Shown: in pieces, positions 48,897 through 57,303 of the stretch
Position numbering within the stretch: the first letter of the stretch is position 1
Layout of the letters: each line of letters opens with the position of its first letter
From: Prevotella sp. UBA4330
Lineage (GTDB): Bacteria > Bacteroidota > Bacteroidia > Bacteroidales > Bacteroidaceae
Direction: 5' to 3'
DNA: 64,000 nt
NCBI GenBank assembly: GCA_002394385.1
Contig: DGTS01000039.1
Span: 10,803-74,802, forward strand
Position numbers and translations under genes: made by a program
Notes under the pieces: model-generated
What the model was told of the DNA's origin: nothing
Databases searched by the model: none
The model's input: the letters and a program-made list of their open reading frames with translations, nothing else

Positions 48897-49550
48897 CTAC
48901 TTCTTGCGTTCATAAACATCGTCAGAGGGCTTCCGTGCAGGGGGGATGCCCATAATCACAACTTCTCCCTGAAGATTGGCATCTTCCTCTAACGCCACTT
49001 CCACGACGGGTCTCTCCTTGGTGGCTACGAGAGAAAGTGTTTCAAAACCTACCATACTCACTTCAAGAGTGCTGTTCTCGGGAACTTCCACAGCGAACAA
49101 TCCGTCTATGTTGGTAGTCTCACCACGCTTAGTGCCCTTGCGAATAATTGCAGCACCTATGATAGGCGACACACCATCGGTGACAAGTCCGCGTATCACT
49201 ATCCCCTTCTCGCCCTCATTGAGAAGGCTCTTCACCTTCAACGTCTGTAGTGAGTCAATCACAATACTGTCTTGCGGTATGGTGATTTTGCACTGAGCGA
49301 GGGCCTCCGCGGGCTGCATAGCCATGCCGACACCCATTGCCACACCAGCCACGGTGGCTGCCTTTCCGAGCATGCGGCGCATGTCGAGTTGCTGCTCAAT
49401 GTAGCGCACCTCCTCTTCGCACTTGGGGCATGTGCCGAGACAGTCGCCCTTGTGCTTGCACTCCGTTGGCTCATAAGGTATGTCGTTGGCACGCGCCACT
49501 TTCAGACGAATCTCCTTCAGTGTCTTGCAAATCTGCTTTCCTTGTTTCAT
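48897..49550 (-). CDS. Cys-module protein A with carboxypeptidase-regulatory-like domain
   Basis: A 217-residue protein. Residues 1-55 match proteins B and C; a hydrophobic stretch (about 60-85, ending ALAQ) follows. Residues about 118-190 look like a CarboxypepD_reg-type beta-sandwich: IRGLVTDGVSPIIGAAIIRKG, TTNIDGLFAVEVPENSTLEVSMVGFET. The tail has GEVVIMGIPPARKP, matching MGIPPAR in protein C. It is the first gene of the operon; a -7 element lies at plus 49577-49584. Confidence 0.8.
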   Translation of the reverse strand: MKQGKQICKTLKEIRLKVARANDIPYEPTECKHKGDCLGTCPKCEEEVRYIEQQLDMRRMLGKAATVAGVAMGVGMAMQPAEALAQCKITIPQDSIVIDSLQTLKVKSLLNEGEKGIVIRGLVTDGVSPIIGAAIIRKGTKRGETTNIDGLFAVEVPENSTLEVSMVGFETLSLVATKERPVVEVALEEDANLQGEVVIMGIPPARKPSDDVYERKK

Positions 49551-49576
49551 AACGGCGATTTTTAGTTACTACGCCG

Positions 49577-49636
49577 CAAAGATACGAAAAATAATTATGC
49601 AAACAACACATTAATGAAAAGAATTTTGTATCTTTG
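49577..49636. promoter_or_regulatory. Divergent promoter elements of the Cys-module operon and pepD
   Basis: TATCTTTG on the minus strand (plus CAAAGATA 49577-49584) precedes the operon, and TATCTTTG on the plus strand (49629-49636) precedes pepD. The two are back to back in a 120-base gap. Confidence 0.65.
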
Positions 49637-49670
49637 CCCTCGTAAACTTTAAATTAAAACAAATATAACT

Positions 49671-51134
49671 ATGAACGAAATCTTGAATCTTAATCCGCAG
49701 TGCATCTGGAAGAACTTCTATGCGCTGACACAAGTACCACGTCCATCAGGACATCTCGAGAAAATACAGCAGTTCTTGCTCGACTTCGCAAAGCAGGCGG
49801 GAGTGGAGGCTTTCAAAGACCCCGCAGGAAACATCGTGATGCGCAAACCGGCATCGGCAGGGATGGAGAACCGCAAGGGCGTCATACTGCAGGCGCACAT
49901 GGACATGGTGCCACAGAAGACACCTGAGAGCCAGCACAACTTCGAGACCGACCCCATAGAGCCTTGGATTGACGGCGAGTGGGTGAAGGCAAAGGGCACA
50001 ACACTGGGAGCCGACGACGGTCTGGGCGTTGCCGCCATCATGGCTGTCATGGAGGACAAGACGCTGAAGCATGGTCCTATCGACGCGCTTATCACAGCCG
50101 ACGAGGAGACGGGAATGTACGGCGCCAACGACCTGCCCGAAGGCGAGTTGCAGGGCGACATCCTGCTGAATCTCGACTCTGAGACATGGGGCAAGTTCGT
50201 CATCGGAAGTGCTGGCGGCATTGACGTAACTGCAAGGCTCGACTATCAGGAGGTGGACACCGACAAGGACGACGCTGCCGTGCGCGTAACGCTGAAGGGA
50301 CTGCGCGGAGGCCACTCTGGACTGGAGATTCACGAGGGCAGGGCAAACGCCAACAAGCAGATGGTGCGCTTTGTGCGCGAGGCCATCGAGGAGTGCGACG
50401 CCCGTCTGGCATCATGGCACGGCGGCAACATGCGCAACGCCATTCCTTTCAAGGCTGAGGTGGTGCTCACTCTGCCGAAGGAGAACATCGAGGCACTGAA
50501 AGAACTGGTGGACGACTGGAAAGAAGATTTCATCGACGAGTTCAAGACAATAGAGACAAACGGCATCGAGTTCTATGCAGAAGACGTAGAGACACCTGCT
50601 AAGGAGGTGCCCGTGGAGGTGCAGGACAACCTCGTAGATGCCATCTACGCATGTCACGACGGCGTGATACGCATGATACCGTCGTACCCCGACGTGGTGG
50701 AGACGAGTTCAAACCTCGCCATCATCGACATCGCCGACGGCAAGGCAGCCATAAAAATCCTGGCACGCTCGAGCCGCGAGGACATGAAAGACTATGTGGT
50801 GAAGACGCTGCAGAGTTGTTTCAGCATGGCTGGAATGAAGGTTGACACCGCAGGCAGTTACGGCGGATGGGACCCGAACCCCGACTCAGAGATTCTCAAC
50901 CTCCTGCTCCGCGTTTACAAGGAACTGAACGGTGAGGACGGCATTGTGCAGGTAGATCATGCCGGACTGGAGTGCTCGGTGATACTGGGCAAGTATCCTC
51001 ATCTCGACGTGGTGAGCCTCGGACCGACACTGCGCAGCCCGCACACCACCACCGAACGTGCTCTCTGGGCTACGGTAGAGCCATTCTGGGCATTGCTTAA
51101 GAAGGCACTTGAGGAAATCCCTGTTAAGGGCTGA
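49671..51134 (+). CDS. pepD: Aminoacyl-histidine dipeptidase (beta-Ala-His dipeptidase)
   Basis: A 487-residue M20-family metallopeptidase that cleaves dipeptides such as carnosine-type Xaa-His. Metal ligands lie in QAHMDMVPQK, GADDGLGVA, TADEETGMYGA and LDSET; the dimerisation (lid) domain carries GLRGGHSGLEI, and the C-terminal HAGLECSVI segment follows. Length and motif order are normal for PepD. Confidence 0.95.
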   Translation: MNEILNLNPQCIWKNFYALTQVPRPSGHLEKIQQFLLDFAKQAGVEAFKDPAGNIVMRKPASAGMENRKGVILQAHMDMVPQKTPESQHNFETDPIEPWIDGEWVKAKGTTLGADDGLGVAAIMAVMEDKTLKHGPIDALITADEETGMYGANDLPEGELQGDILLNLDSETWGKFVIGSAGGIDVTARLDYQEVDTDKDDAAVRVTLKGLRGGHSGLEIHEGRANANKQMVRFVREAIEECDARLASWHGGNMRNAIPFKAEVVLTLPKENIEALKELVDDWKEDFIDEFKTIETNGIEFYAEDVETPAKEVPVEVQDNLVDAIYACHDGVIRMIPSYPDVVETSSNLAIIDIADGKAAIKILARSSREDMKDYVVKTLQSCFSMAGMKVDTAGSYGGWDPNPDSEILNLLLRVYKELNGEDGIVQVDHAGLECSVILGKYPHLDVVSLGPTLRSPHTTTERALWATVEPFWALLKKALEEIPVKG

Positions 51135-51153
51135 GTGTCCTTCCCCTTCTCAT

Positions 51154-51278
51154 AAGGAGTTTATGAACTTATAAACTATAAACTTATAAACTCCTTGCAA
51201 TATGCGCGATTTGAATAAAATAGGCTATTTTGTCGAGTAAAATAGCCTATTTTACTTACCAATATAGCCTATTTTACT
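51154..51278. repeat. Hairpin and three AGTAAAATAG-family palindromes
   Basis: AAGGAGTTTAT (51154-51164) pairs with ATAAACTCCTT (51186-51196), probably ending pepD. Then come palindromes at 51214-51232 (AATAAAATAG, G, CTATTTTGT), 51236-51256 (perfect AGTAAAATAG, C, CTATTTTACT) and 51258-51278 (ACCAATATAG, C, CTATTTTACT). The last two closely copy 34811-34852. Confidence 0.88.
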
Positions 51279-51331
51279 TTTTTGTTGAGCAAAAAACAGG
51301 GAAGAATTGATAGTATATTAAAAAATAGTTG

Positions 51332-51513
51332 TATCTTTGCAACCGATAATTTTGCATATACCTTATTGTTATGCAGGCTATGCAAAGAGTATTAATCTAA
51401 TTTAACAACAGTATGGACGACTACCCGGCGGAAAACAACGAGAACTTATCGTAGGCAGAGGATTACCACTTCCGCAGGGCTAATCCTTCGCCATGACATC
51501 TTAGAAGGATTAG
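51332..51513 (+). promoter_or_regulatory. Promoter and structured leader of corA, candidate RNA switch
   Basis: TATCTTTG (51332-51339) starts a leader of about 170 bases. It holds a TTTGCATA/TATGCAAA hairpin near 51352-51386, a 13-codon upstream frame (51413-51454), a CCCGGCGGAA/TTCCGCAGGG stem and, just before the ATG, CTAATCCTTC (51480-51489) pairing with GAAGGATTAG (51504-51513). TAATCCT (51481-51487) can pair instead with AGGATTA at 51459-51465. Two exclusive folds next to the start of a magnesium transporter suggest control. It does not look like the M-box I know. Confidence 0.5.
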
Positions 51514-51519
51514 AAAAAA

Positions 51520-52446
51520 ATGAAGAAATACTGGAACACCACCGGTTGCCTGAAGCAGTTGACTGAATGGCAGCCAAACTGTTGGATACAGGTGACGTGT
51601 CCGACAGACGACGACCAGCGCGAACTGGAAGAGAGATTCGGAATACCTGACTATTTCATTAGTGACATCAGCGATACCGACGAGCGTGCCCGTTATGAGT
51701 ACGACGACGGATGGATGCTCATCATCCTGCGTATCCCCTACGTCAAGGAGGTGCGCTCGCGCACGCCATACACCACCGTGCCGCTGGGTATCATTCACAA
51801 GCGCGACGTCACAATCACCGTGTGCTTCTACGAGACCAACATGATGCTCGACTTCGTCAGTTTCCACCAGAAACGCGGAGTGGGCTTCACCGACTATGTG
51901 GACATGATTTTCCGACTGTTCCTCTCGTCGGCAGTGTGGTATCTGAAACGTCTGAAGCAGATAAACACCATCATTGAGAAAGCCAAACGCGACCTTGACA
52001 AGGGCGTGAACAACGAGTCGCTGATAGGACTGAGCCGCCTGCAAGACTCGCTGACATACTTCATCACATCAATCAGGGGCAACGAGAACCTGCTGCAGAA
52101 ACTGAAGTTCAAACTGCAAGTAGATGAACTCGACGCCGACCTCATCGAGGACGTGAACATCGAGATGAGCCAGGCTCGCGAACTGACGAACATCTACTCC
52201 GACATTCTGGAATCGACGATGGACACCTACTCGAGCATCATCAACAACAACATGAACACCGTGATGCGCACGCTCACCGTGGTAACCATCGTGATGATGT
52301 TCCCTACGCTGGTGGCATCGCTCTTCGGAATGAACCTCGTGAACGGCATGGAGACAAGCCCCTTCGGATTTGCCATCGCACTCATCATTTCGGTGCTCGT
52401 TTCCTTCGGTTCGTGGGCTGTTTTGCGCTGGAAAAGGCTTGTTTAA
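51520..52446 (+). CDS. corA: CorA-family magnesium transporter
   Basis: A 308-residue pentameric Mg2+ (or Co2+/Ni2+) channel. The long cytoplasmic part has the family's acidic N-terminal domain and a long helix (about 140-245). Two C-terminal transmembrane helices (about 245-300) carry the invariant GMN in SLFGMNLVNGME. The start sits 6 bases after the leader hairpin with an A run between them. Confidence 0.93.
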   Translation: MKKYWNTTGCLKQLTEWQPNCWIQVTCPTDDDQRELEERFGIPDYFISDISDTDERARYEYDDGWMLIILRIPYVKEVRSRTPYTTVPLGIIHKRDVTITVCFYETNMMLDFVSFHQKRGVGFTDYVDMIFRLFLSSAVWYLKRLKQINTIIEKAKRDLDKGVNNESLIGLSRLQDSLTYFITSIRGNENLLQKLKFKLQVDELDADLIEDVNIEMSQARELTNIYSDILESTMDTYSSIINNNMNTVMRTLTVVTIVMMFPTLVASLFGMNLVNGMETSPFGFAIALIISVLVSFGSWAVLRWKRLV

Positions 52447-52555
52447 CCAATGAAACATAAAAAAAGTCGCGTTTTTTTAGGATATTTGAAATAAAATAAC
52501 TAATTTCGCACTTTGAATATTAGTAAAAACCTCGAATCATCAACTAAAAAGTTAC

Positions 52556-54508
52556 ATGATGGACTCTCAAGAAAATGCCCTCGAAAAGGCAAAAGTGGAA
52601 GAATTGGCAGCAGAAAACGCTGCTGAAGTAGTGAACAACGAGCCTATGACTGAAAGCGCAGAGACAACGGCAGAGGCAGCAGAAGCACCCGCAGAAGTGG
52701 CCAAGGAGGCTGCAGAGGCAGAGGTGGCTGCTGAGACTGTGGAAAAAAAACCTGCCGAGGTTGTAGAAGAGGCGAAGGAAGTAGAACCCGCTCCAAAGAC
52801 CTACGAGACGAAGAAAGACGTCATCGACAGGCTGAAGGAACTGGCTCACAGCGAGGAAGTGCCCGCAAAGGAAGAAGTGGAGGCACTGAAAACCGCTTTC
52901 TACAAACTGCACATCGCGGAGCGCGAGGCAAGGTTGAAGGAATATCTTGATGCCGGAGGCGATCCAGAGAAGTACCAGATTGTGCCCGATGAGGACGAGG
53001 AGGTTTACAAGAGCGAGATGGCTCTCATCAAGGAGAGACGCTCGAAACTCTTCCTGCAGCAGGAGGAGGAGAAGCAGGAGAACCTGAAAAGAAAACTCGA
53101 GATAATAGAGAAAGTGAAGTCGATGGCAACATCGCCAGAGGAGGCCAACCGCTCATACCAGCAGTTCAAGCAACTGCAGCAGGAGTGGAAGGAGATAAAA
53201 CTGGTGCCTGCCGACAAGGCCAACGAACTGTGGCGCAGTTATCAACTGTACGTGGAGCAGTTCTACGACCTGCTGAAACTGAACAGCGAGGCACGCGAGT
53301 ACGACTTCAAGAAAAATCTTGAGATAAAGACACGCCTGTGCGAGGCAGCAGAGAAACTGGACAGCGAGGAAGACGTGATAAGCGCATTCCACCAACTGCA
53401 GAAACTGCACCAGGAGTTCCGCGAGACGGGTCCTGTGGCTAAGGAACTGCGCGAGGAGGTGTGGGCACGATTCAAGGCTGCATCTACAGTCATCAACAAG
53501 AAGCACCAGCAGCACTTCGACGACCTGCGCGCCAAGGAGGAAGAGAACCTCACGCGCAAGACCGCTCTCTGCGAAAAGGTGGAGGAGATTGCTCAGCGCG
53601 AGAACAAGGGCGCTTCCGACTGGGAGAAGAACACCAAGGAGATAATGGAAATACAGAGCGAGTGGAAGACCATTGGCTTCGCTCCGCAGAAGATGAATGT
53701 GAAAATCTTCGAGCGTTTCCGCGCCGCATGCGACGACTTCTTCGGAAAGAAAGCACAATACTTCAAGGACCTGAAACAGCGCTTCAGCGAGAACGCCGAG
53801 AAGAAACGCGCACTCGTAGAGCAGGCACAGGCACTGCAAGACAGCACCGACTGGAAATCGACCGGCGACAAACTCATAGCACTGCAGAAGGAGTGGAAGA
53901 CCATAGGCATGGTGCCAAAGAAACTGGGCGACCAACTGTGGAACGACTTCCTCGCTGCATGCAACAAGTTCTTCGAGGCTCGCAATGCCGCCACATCAGG
54001 CACACGCCACGCCGAGAAGGAGAACCTGGAGAAGAAACGCGGCATCATAGAGAAACTGAAGGCTCTGGTGGAAGAGGCTGGAGAGGACGTTCAGGAGAAG
54101 GTGCAGCAACTCACTGACGAGTACAACGGCATTGGTCATGTGCCTTTCAAGGAGAAGGACAAACTATATAAGGAGTATCACGAGGTGCTCGACAAGATTT
54201 ATAAGGAACTGAACATCAGCGTGAACCGCCGTCGTCTCGACAACTTCCGCAGTTCGCTGCGCAGCGTGGCAGAGCGTGGAAGCGGTGCTCTCGACACCGA
54301 GCGTGCACGACTGATGCGCCGCTACGAGAGCCTGAAGCAGGAGATTCAGACATACGAGAACAACCTCGGATTCCTGAACGCATCCTCAAAGAAGGGCAAC
54401 TCGCTCATCGACGAGATGAACCGCAAGGTGCAGAAACTGAAAGACGATTGCGAACTGGTGCGCCAGAAAATCAAAGCCATCGACGCCGAGAACAGCGAAC
54501 AGGAGTAA
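52556..54508 (+). CDS. DUF349 domain protein
   Basis: A 650-residue largely helical protein. Residues 1-75 are low-complexity Ala/Glu/Val. Repeated DUF349 units follow, each with a W-K-x-I/T-G-x-V/A-P-type core: LQQEWKEIKLVPADKANELW, IQSEWKTIGFAPQKMNVKIF, LQKEWKTIGMVPKKLGDQLW. The C-terminal part is coiled coil. DUF349 proteins are common in Bacteroidetes; the function is unknown. Double ATG at 52556/52559. Confidence 0.88.
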   Translation: MMDSQENALEKAKVEELAAENAAEVVNNEPMTESAETTAEAAEAPAEVAKEAAEAEVAAETVEKKPAEVVEEAKEVEPAPKTYETKKDVIDRLKELAHSEEVPAKEEVEALKTAFYKLHIAEREARLKEYLDAGGDPEKYQIVPDEDEEVYKSEMALIKERRSKLFLQQEEEKQENLKRKLEIIEKVKSMATSPEEANRSYQQFKQLQQEWKEIKLVPADKANELWRSYQLYVEQFYDLLKLNSEAREYDFKKNLEIKTRLCEAAEKLDSEEDVISAFHQLQKLHQEFRETGPVAKELREEVWARFKAASTVINKKHQQHFDDLRAKEEENLTRKTALCEKVEEIAQRENKGASDWEKNTKEIMEIQSEWKTIGFAPQKMNVKIFERFRAACDDFFGKKAQYFKDLKQRFSENAEKKRALVEQAQALQDSTDWKSTGDKLIALQKEWKTIGMVPKKLGDQLWNDFLAACNKFFEARNAATSGTRHAEKENLEKKRGIIEKLKALVEEAGEDVQEKVQQLTDEYNGIGHVPFKEKDKLYKEYHEVLDKIYKELNISVNRRRLDNFRSSLRSVAERGSGALDTERARLMRRYESLKQEIQTYENNLGFLNASSKKGNSLIDEMNRKVQKLKDDCELVRQKIKAIDAENSEQE

Positions 54509-54530
54509 GCATCAACGCCATAACAATAAT

Positions 54531-54566
54531 AATCCCCGCAATCTGTAACGTTTGTGGGGATTTTTT
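54531..54566 (+). terminator. Terminator after the DUF349 gene
   Basis: AATCCCCGCA pairs with TGTGGGGATT, followed by TTTTT. It separates the DUF349 gene from clpS. Confidence 0.85.
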
Positions 54567-54588
54567 CTTAAAAACAGAATTACCCATA

Positions 54589-54891
54589 ATGTCTAAATCA
54601 TCTACCGCTGTAAGGCAGCACACCACCATCGAACTGAAAGAGCCGCACCGATACCGCGTGATTCTCTTCAACGACGACATCACCACGATGGAGTTTGTCG
54701 TGTGCGTGCTGACACAGGTGTTTCACAAGGACGAGGCAACAGCCACAAAACTGATGCTGAAGGTGCACAACGAGGGACAGGCAGTAGTGGGCATTTACAC
54801 CCTCGACGTGGCAATGACACGGGTGGAAAAGGTAAGGAAAATGGCGCGGGAAGAGGGATTCCCGCTGAAGATTGACTACGAAAAGGAATAA
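54589..54891 (+). CDS. clpS: ATP-dependent Clp protease adaptor ClpS
   Basis: About 100 residues from ATG 54589 (MSKSSTAVRQHTT); the open frame upstream contains the terminator and is discarded. The N-degron binding core is RYRVILFNDDITTMEFVVCVL with conserved Asn-Asp-Asp, and the C-terminal part has VHNEGQAVVGIYTLDVA. It hands proteins with Leu/Phe/Tyr/Trp N-termini to ClpAP. clpA starts 18 bases later and aat follows, so the N-end rule genes are grouped. Confidence 0.95.
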   Translation: MSKSSTAVRQHTTIELKEPHRYRVILFNDDITTMEFVVCVLTQVFHKDEATATKLMLKVHNEGQAVVGIYTLDVAMTRVEKVRKMAREEGFPLKIDYEKE

Positions 54892-54909
54892 CAGAAAGGA
54901 GAACCGACA

Positions 54910-57144
54910 ATGGAAATCAAACTGAACACAGAAATAGAAAGAGCCATGAGCGACGCGATGAACATCGCAGAGCAAAGCCATCACGAGTACATCACTCCTG
55001 AGCACTTGCTGCTGTCGATGCTGCGCACCACATCGCTCGCGCAATGCATTGAGCCATACGGCAATGCCAAACAACTGGAAAAGGAACTCAAGACCTTTGT
55101 ACGCAACATCGAGAAGGTGGAGAACGAGAACATCCTCATGCCCGACTTCTCTGCACAGATGCACACTGTGATACTCTACGTCACGCACGTCTGCGAGCGA
55201 GACGGCATTCAAGACATCAACATACCGCTGATTCTGCGGGGCATACTGAACCTTGAGGACTCGTGGGCGGCATACCTGCTGAAGAAGACTCTCGGCGGAA
55301 ATCTCGATGCCATGTTATGGGAAATGGAGATGCTGCTGCCTGACGAGGCAGACGATGACGATGATTTCGAGCAGAGCAACGCTGAGCAGAGGCAAGAGGA
55401 GGAGTGGCAGAAATATGTCACCTGCGTCAATGATGTCGTTGAACGCCACAACCCTCTGATAGGCAGAGATCGCGAACTGGAACGCACCATACAGGTGTTG
55501 TGCCGCAAGGACAAGAACAACCCGCTGCATGTGGGCGAGGCAGGAGTGGGCAAGACGGCTCTCGTATATGGTCTGGCGGCACGCATCAACAGCGGCGATG
55601 TGCCCGAACGTCTGCGTGGCAGCAAGATATTCATGATGGACATGGGCACCATGGTTGCGGGAACACAGTTCCGGGGCGACTTCGAGAAACGCCTGAAAGA
55701 CGTGATGGAGGGCGCTTCGAAGACCACCGCGCCTATTATATATATCGACGAGATACACAACATCGTGGGCGCGGGAAAGATTGAAGGCTCGCTCGATGCC
55801 TCGAACATCCTCAAGCCATATATGGAGAAGGGCGACCTGCGCTTCATCGGAAGCACGACATACGAGGAGTTCAACAAGTATTTCTCGAAGTCGCAGGGCA
55901 TAATGCGACGTTTCCAGCAGATAGACATCGACGAACCAACGACAGACGAGACGGTGAAGATAATACGCGGACTGCTGCCTCGCTATGAGTCGTTCCACAA
56001 CGTGACATATACCGACGAGGCAGTGGAATATGCAGTTACGGCAAGCGCAAAGTATATCAACGACCGCTTCCTTCCAGACAAGGCGATTGACGTTATCGAC
56101 GAGGCTGGCGCATATCGCGAACTGCACCCCGTGAAGGGCAGGCGCAAGAAGCAGGAGGTGACCAAGGCTCTGGTGGCGGAAATCATTGCCAAGATGTGCA
56201 AGGTGGACACCATGGCGGTGCAAAGCAGTGACGACAACGACCGCATGGCAACACTGCGCGAGCGCATCGAGAGTCAGATTTACGGTCAGCAGGAGGCGGT
56301 GACGCAGGTAGTAGAGGCGGTGCAGATGGCACGTGCCGGACTGCTGGACGACAACAAACCGCTCGCCTCGCTGCTCTTCGTGGGTCCTACGGGTGTCGGC
56401 AAGACCGAGGTGTCGCGCGTTCTGGCAAAGGAGATGGGCATCGAACTGGTGCGCTTCGACATGAGCGAATACACCGAGAAGCACACTGTGGCGAAACTCA
56501 TCGGCTCGCCCGCAGGATATGTGGGCTATGAGGACGGCGGACTGCTGACGGATGCCATACGCAAGAGTCCCAACTGCGTGCTGCTCCTGGACGAGATAGA
56601 GAAGGCGCATCCCGACATCTACAACATTCTGCTGCAGGTGATGGACTATGCGCGCCTTACCGACAACCGAGGGCGAAAGGCCGACTTCCGCAACGTGGTG
56701 GTGATAATGACCAGCAACGCCGGTGCACAGTTTGCATCGCAGGCGGCGATAGGCTTCGGAGGGGGCATCACTAAGGGTGAGGCAATGCTGAAACAGGTGA
56801 AAAAGACCTTCAAGCCGGAGTTCATAAACCGCCTGTCGGGCATCGTGGTGTTCAACGAGATGGACCGCCACATGGCAGAACTCATCCTCGACAAGAAACT
56901 GCGCTTGCTGCAAGAGAAACTCACAGCGCGTGGCGTGACGATGACACTCAGCAGTGCCGCCCGAGACCTACTGTTGCAGCAGGGATTCACACGCGATCAC
57001 GGCGCACGGGAGATGGACCGCGTGATAGCCACACAACTGAAACCACTCCTCAGCCGCGAAATCCTATACGGAAAACTGCAGAAGGGCGGCAACGTAACGG
57101 TGGACGCAAAAGAAGGAGAGATATTGTTGAACGTTGAGGGCTGA
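54910..57144 (+). CDS. clpA: ATP-dependent Clp protease ATP-binding subunit ClpA
   Basis: A 744-residue AAA+ unfoldase for ClpP. An N-terminal Clp_N domain binds ClpS; Walker A motifs are GEAGVGKTALV (D1) and GPTGVGKTEVS (D2), with Walker B IIYIDEIHNIVG and LLLDEIEKAHPDI. No ClpB-type middle coil is present. The last codons and stop (VEG, TGA) lie in a 17-bp-arm inverted repeat (57138-57216). Confidence 0.95.
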   Translation: MEIKLNTEIERAMSDAMNIAEQSHHEYITPEHLLLSMLRTTSLAQCIEPYGNAKQLEKELKTFVRNIEKVENENILMPDFSAQMHTVILYVTHVCERDGIQDINIPLILRGILNLEDSWAAYLLKKTLGGNLDAMLWEMEMLLPDEADDDDDFEQSNAEQRQEEEWQKYVTCVNDVVERHNPLIGRDRELERTIQVLCRKDKNNPLHVGEAGVGKTALVYGLAARINSGDVPERLRGSKIFMMDMGTMVAGTQFRGDFEKRLKDVMEGASKTTAPIIYIDEIHNIVGAGKIEGSLDASNILKPYMEKGDLRFIGSTTYEEFNKYFSKSQGIMRRFQQIDIDEPTTDETVKIIRGLLPRYESFHNVTYTDEAVEYAVTASAKYINDRFLPDKAIDVIDEAGAYRELHPVKGRRKKQEVTKALVAEIIAKMCKVDTMAVQSSDDNDRMATLRERIESQIYGQQEAVTQVVEAVQMARAGLLDDNKPLASLLFVGPTGVGKTEVSRVLAKEMGIELVRFDMSEYTEKHTVAKLIGSPAGYVGYEDGGLLTDAIRKSPNCVLLLDEIEKAHPDIYNILLQVMDYARLTDNRGRKADFRNVVVIMTSNAGAQFASQAAIGFGGGITKGEAMLKQVKKTFKPEFINRLSGIVVFNEMDRHMAELILDKKLRLLQEKLTARGVTMTLSSAARDLLLQQGFTRDHGAREMDRVIATQLKPLLSREILYGKLQKGGNVTVDAKEGEILLNVEG

Positions 57145-57216
57145 GTGTTGAGCGATAACTCACTTTTTACTTGTGGGCATATGATGTGATTTCGCTCAAC
57201 GCTCAACACTCAGCCC
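57138..57216. repeat. Inverted repeat with 17-bp arms containing the clpA stop
   Basis: GGGCTGAGTGTTGAGCG (57138-57154) and its exact complement (57200-57216) are 45 bases apart. The clpA TGA is in the left arm. It may serve as a terminator although the loop is long. Confidence 0.85.
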
Positions 57217-57249
57217 TTAACTTTTAACCGCTCATCACCCCCGCTCGCC

Positions 57250-57296
57250 CCTCTGTGCCCTCTGTATCCTCTGTGAACTCTGTGCTTTTAAAGCAA
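57250..57296. repeat. CTCTGTG-type dispersed repeat
   Basis: Units CTCTGTGCC, CTCTGTATC, CTCTGTGAA, CTCTGTGCT precede TTTAAAGCA. A very similar string (58817-58863) lies inside the GH2 coding sequence. It immediately precedes the aat start. Confidence 0.8.
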
Positions 57297-57303
57297 TCAA
57301 TGT

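Noticed and set aside
51332..51513. Classical M-box magnesium riboswitch before corA
   Set aside because: The conserved M-box layout is not visible; only generic competing helices are, so it is reported as a candidate switch without a family name.
55315..56913. 532-codon antisense frame over clpA
   Set aside because: It is the complement of well-conserved ClpA ATPase domains.
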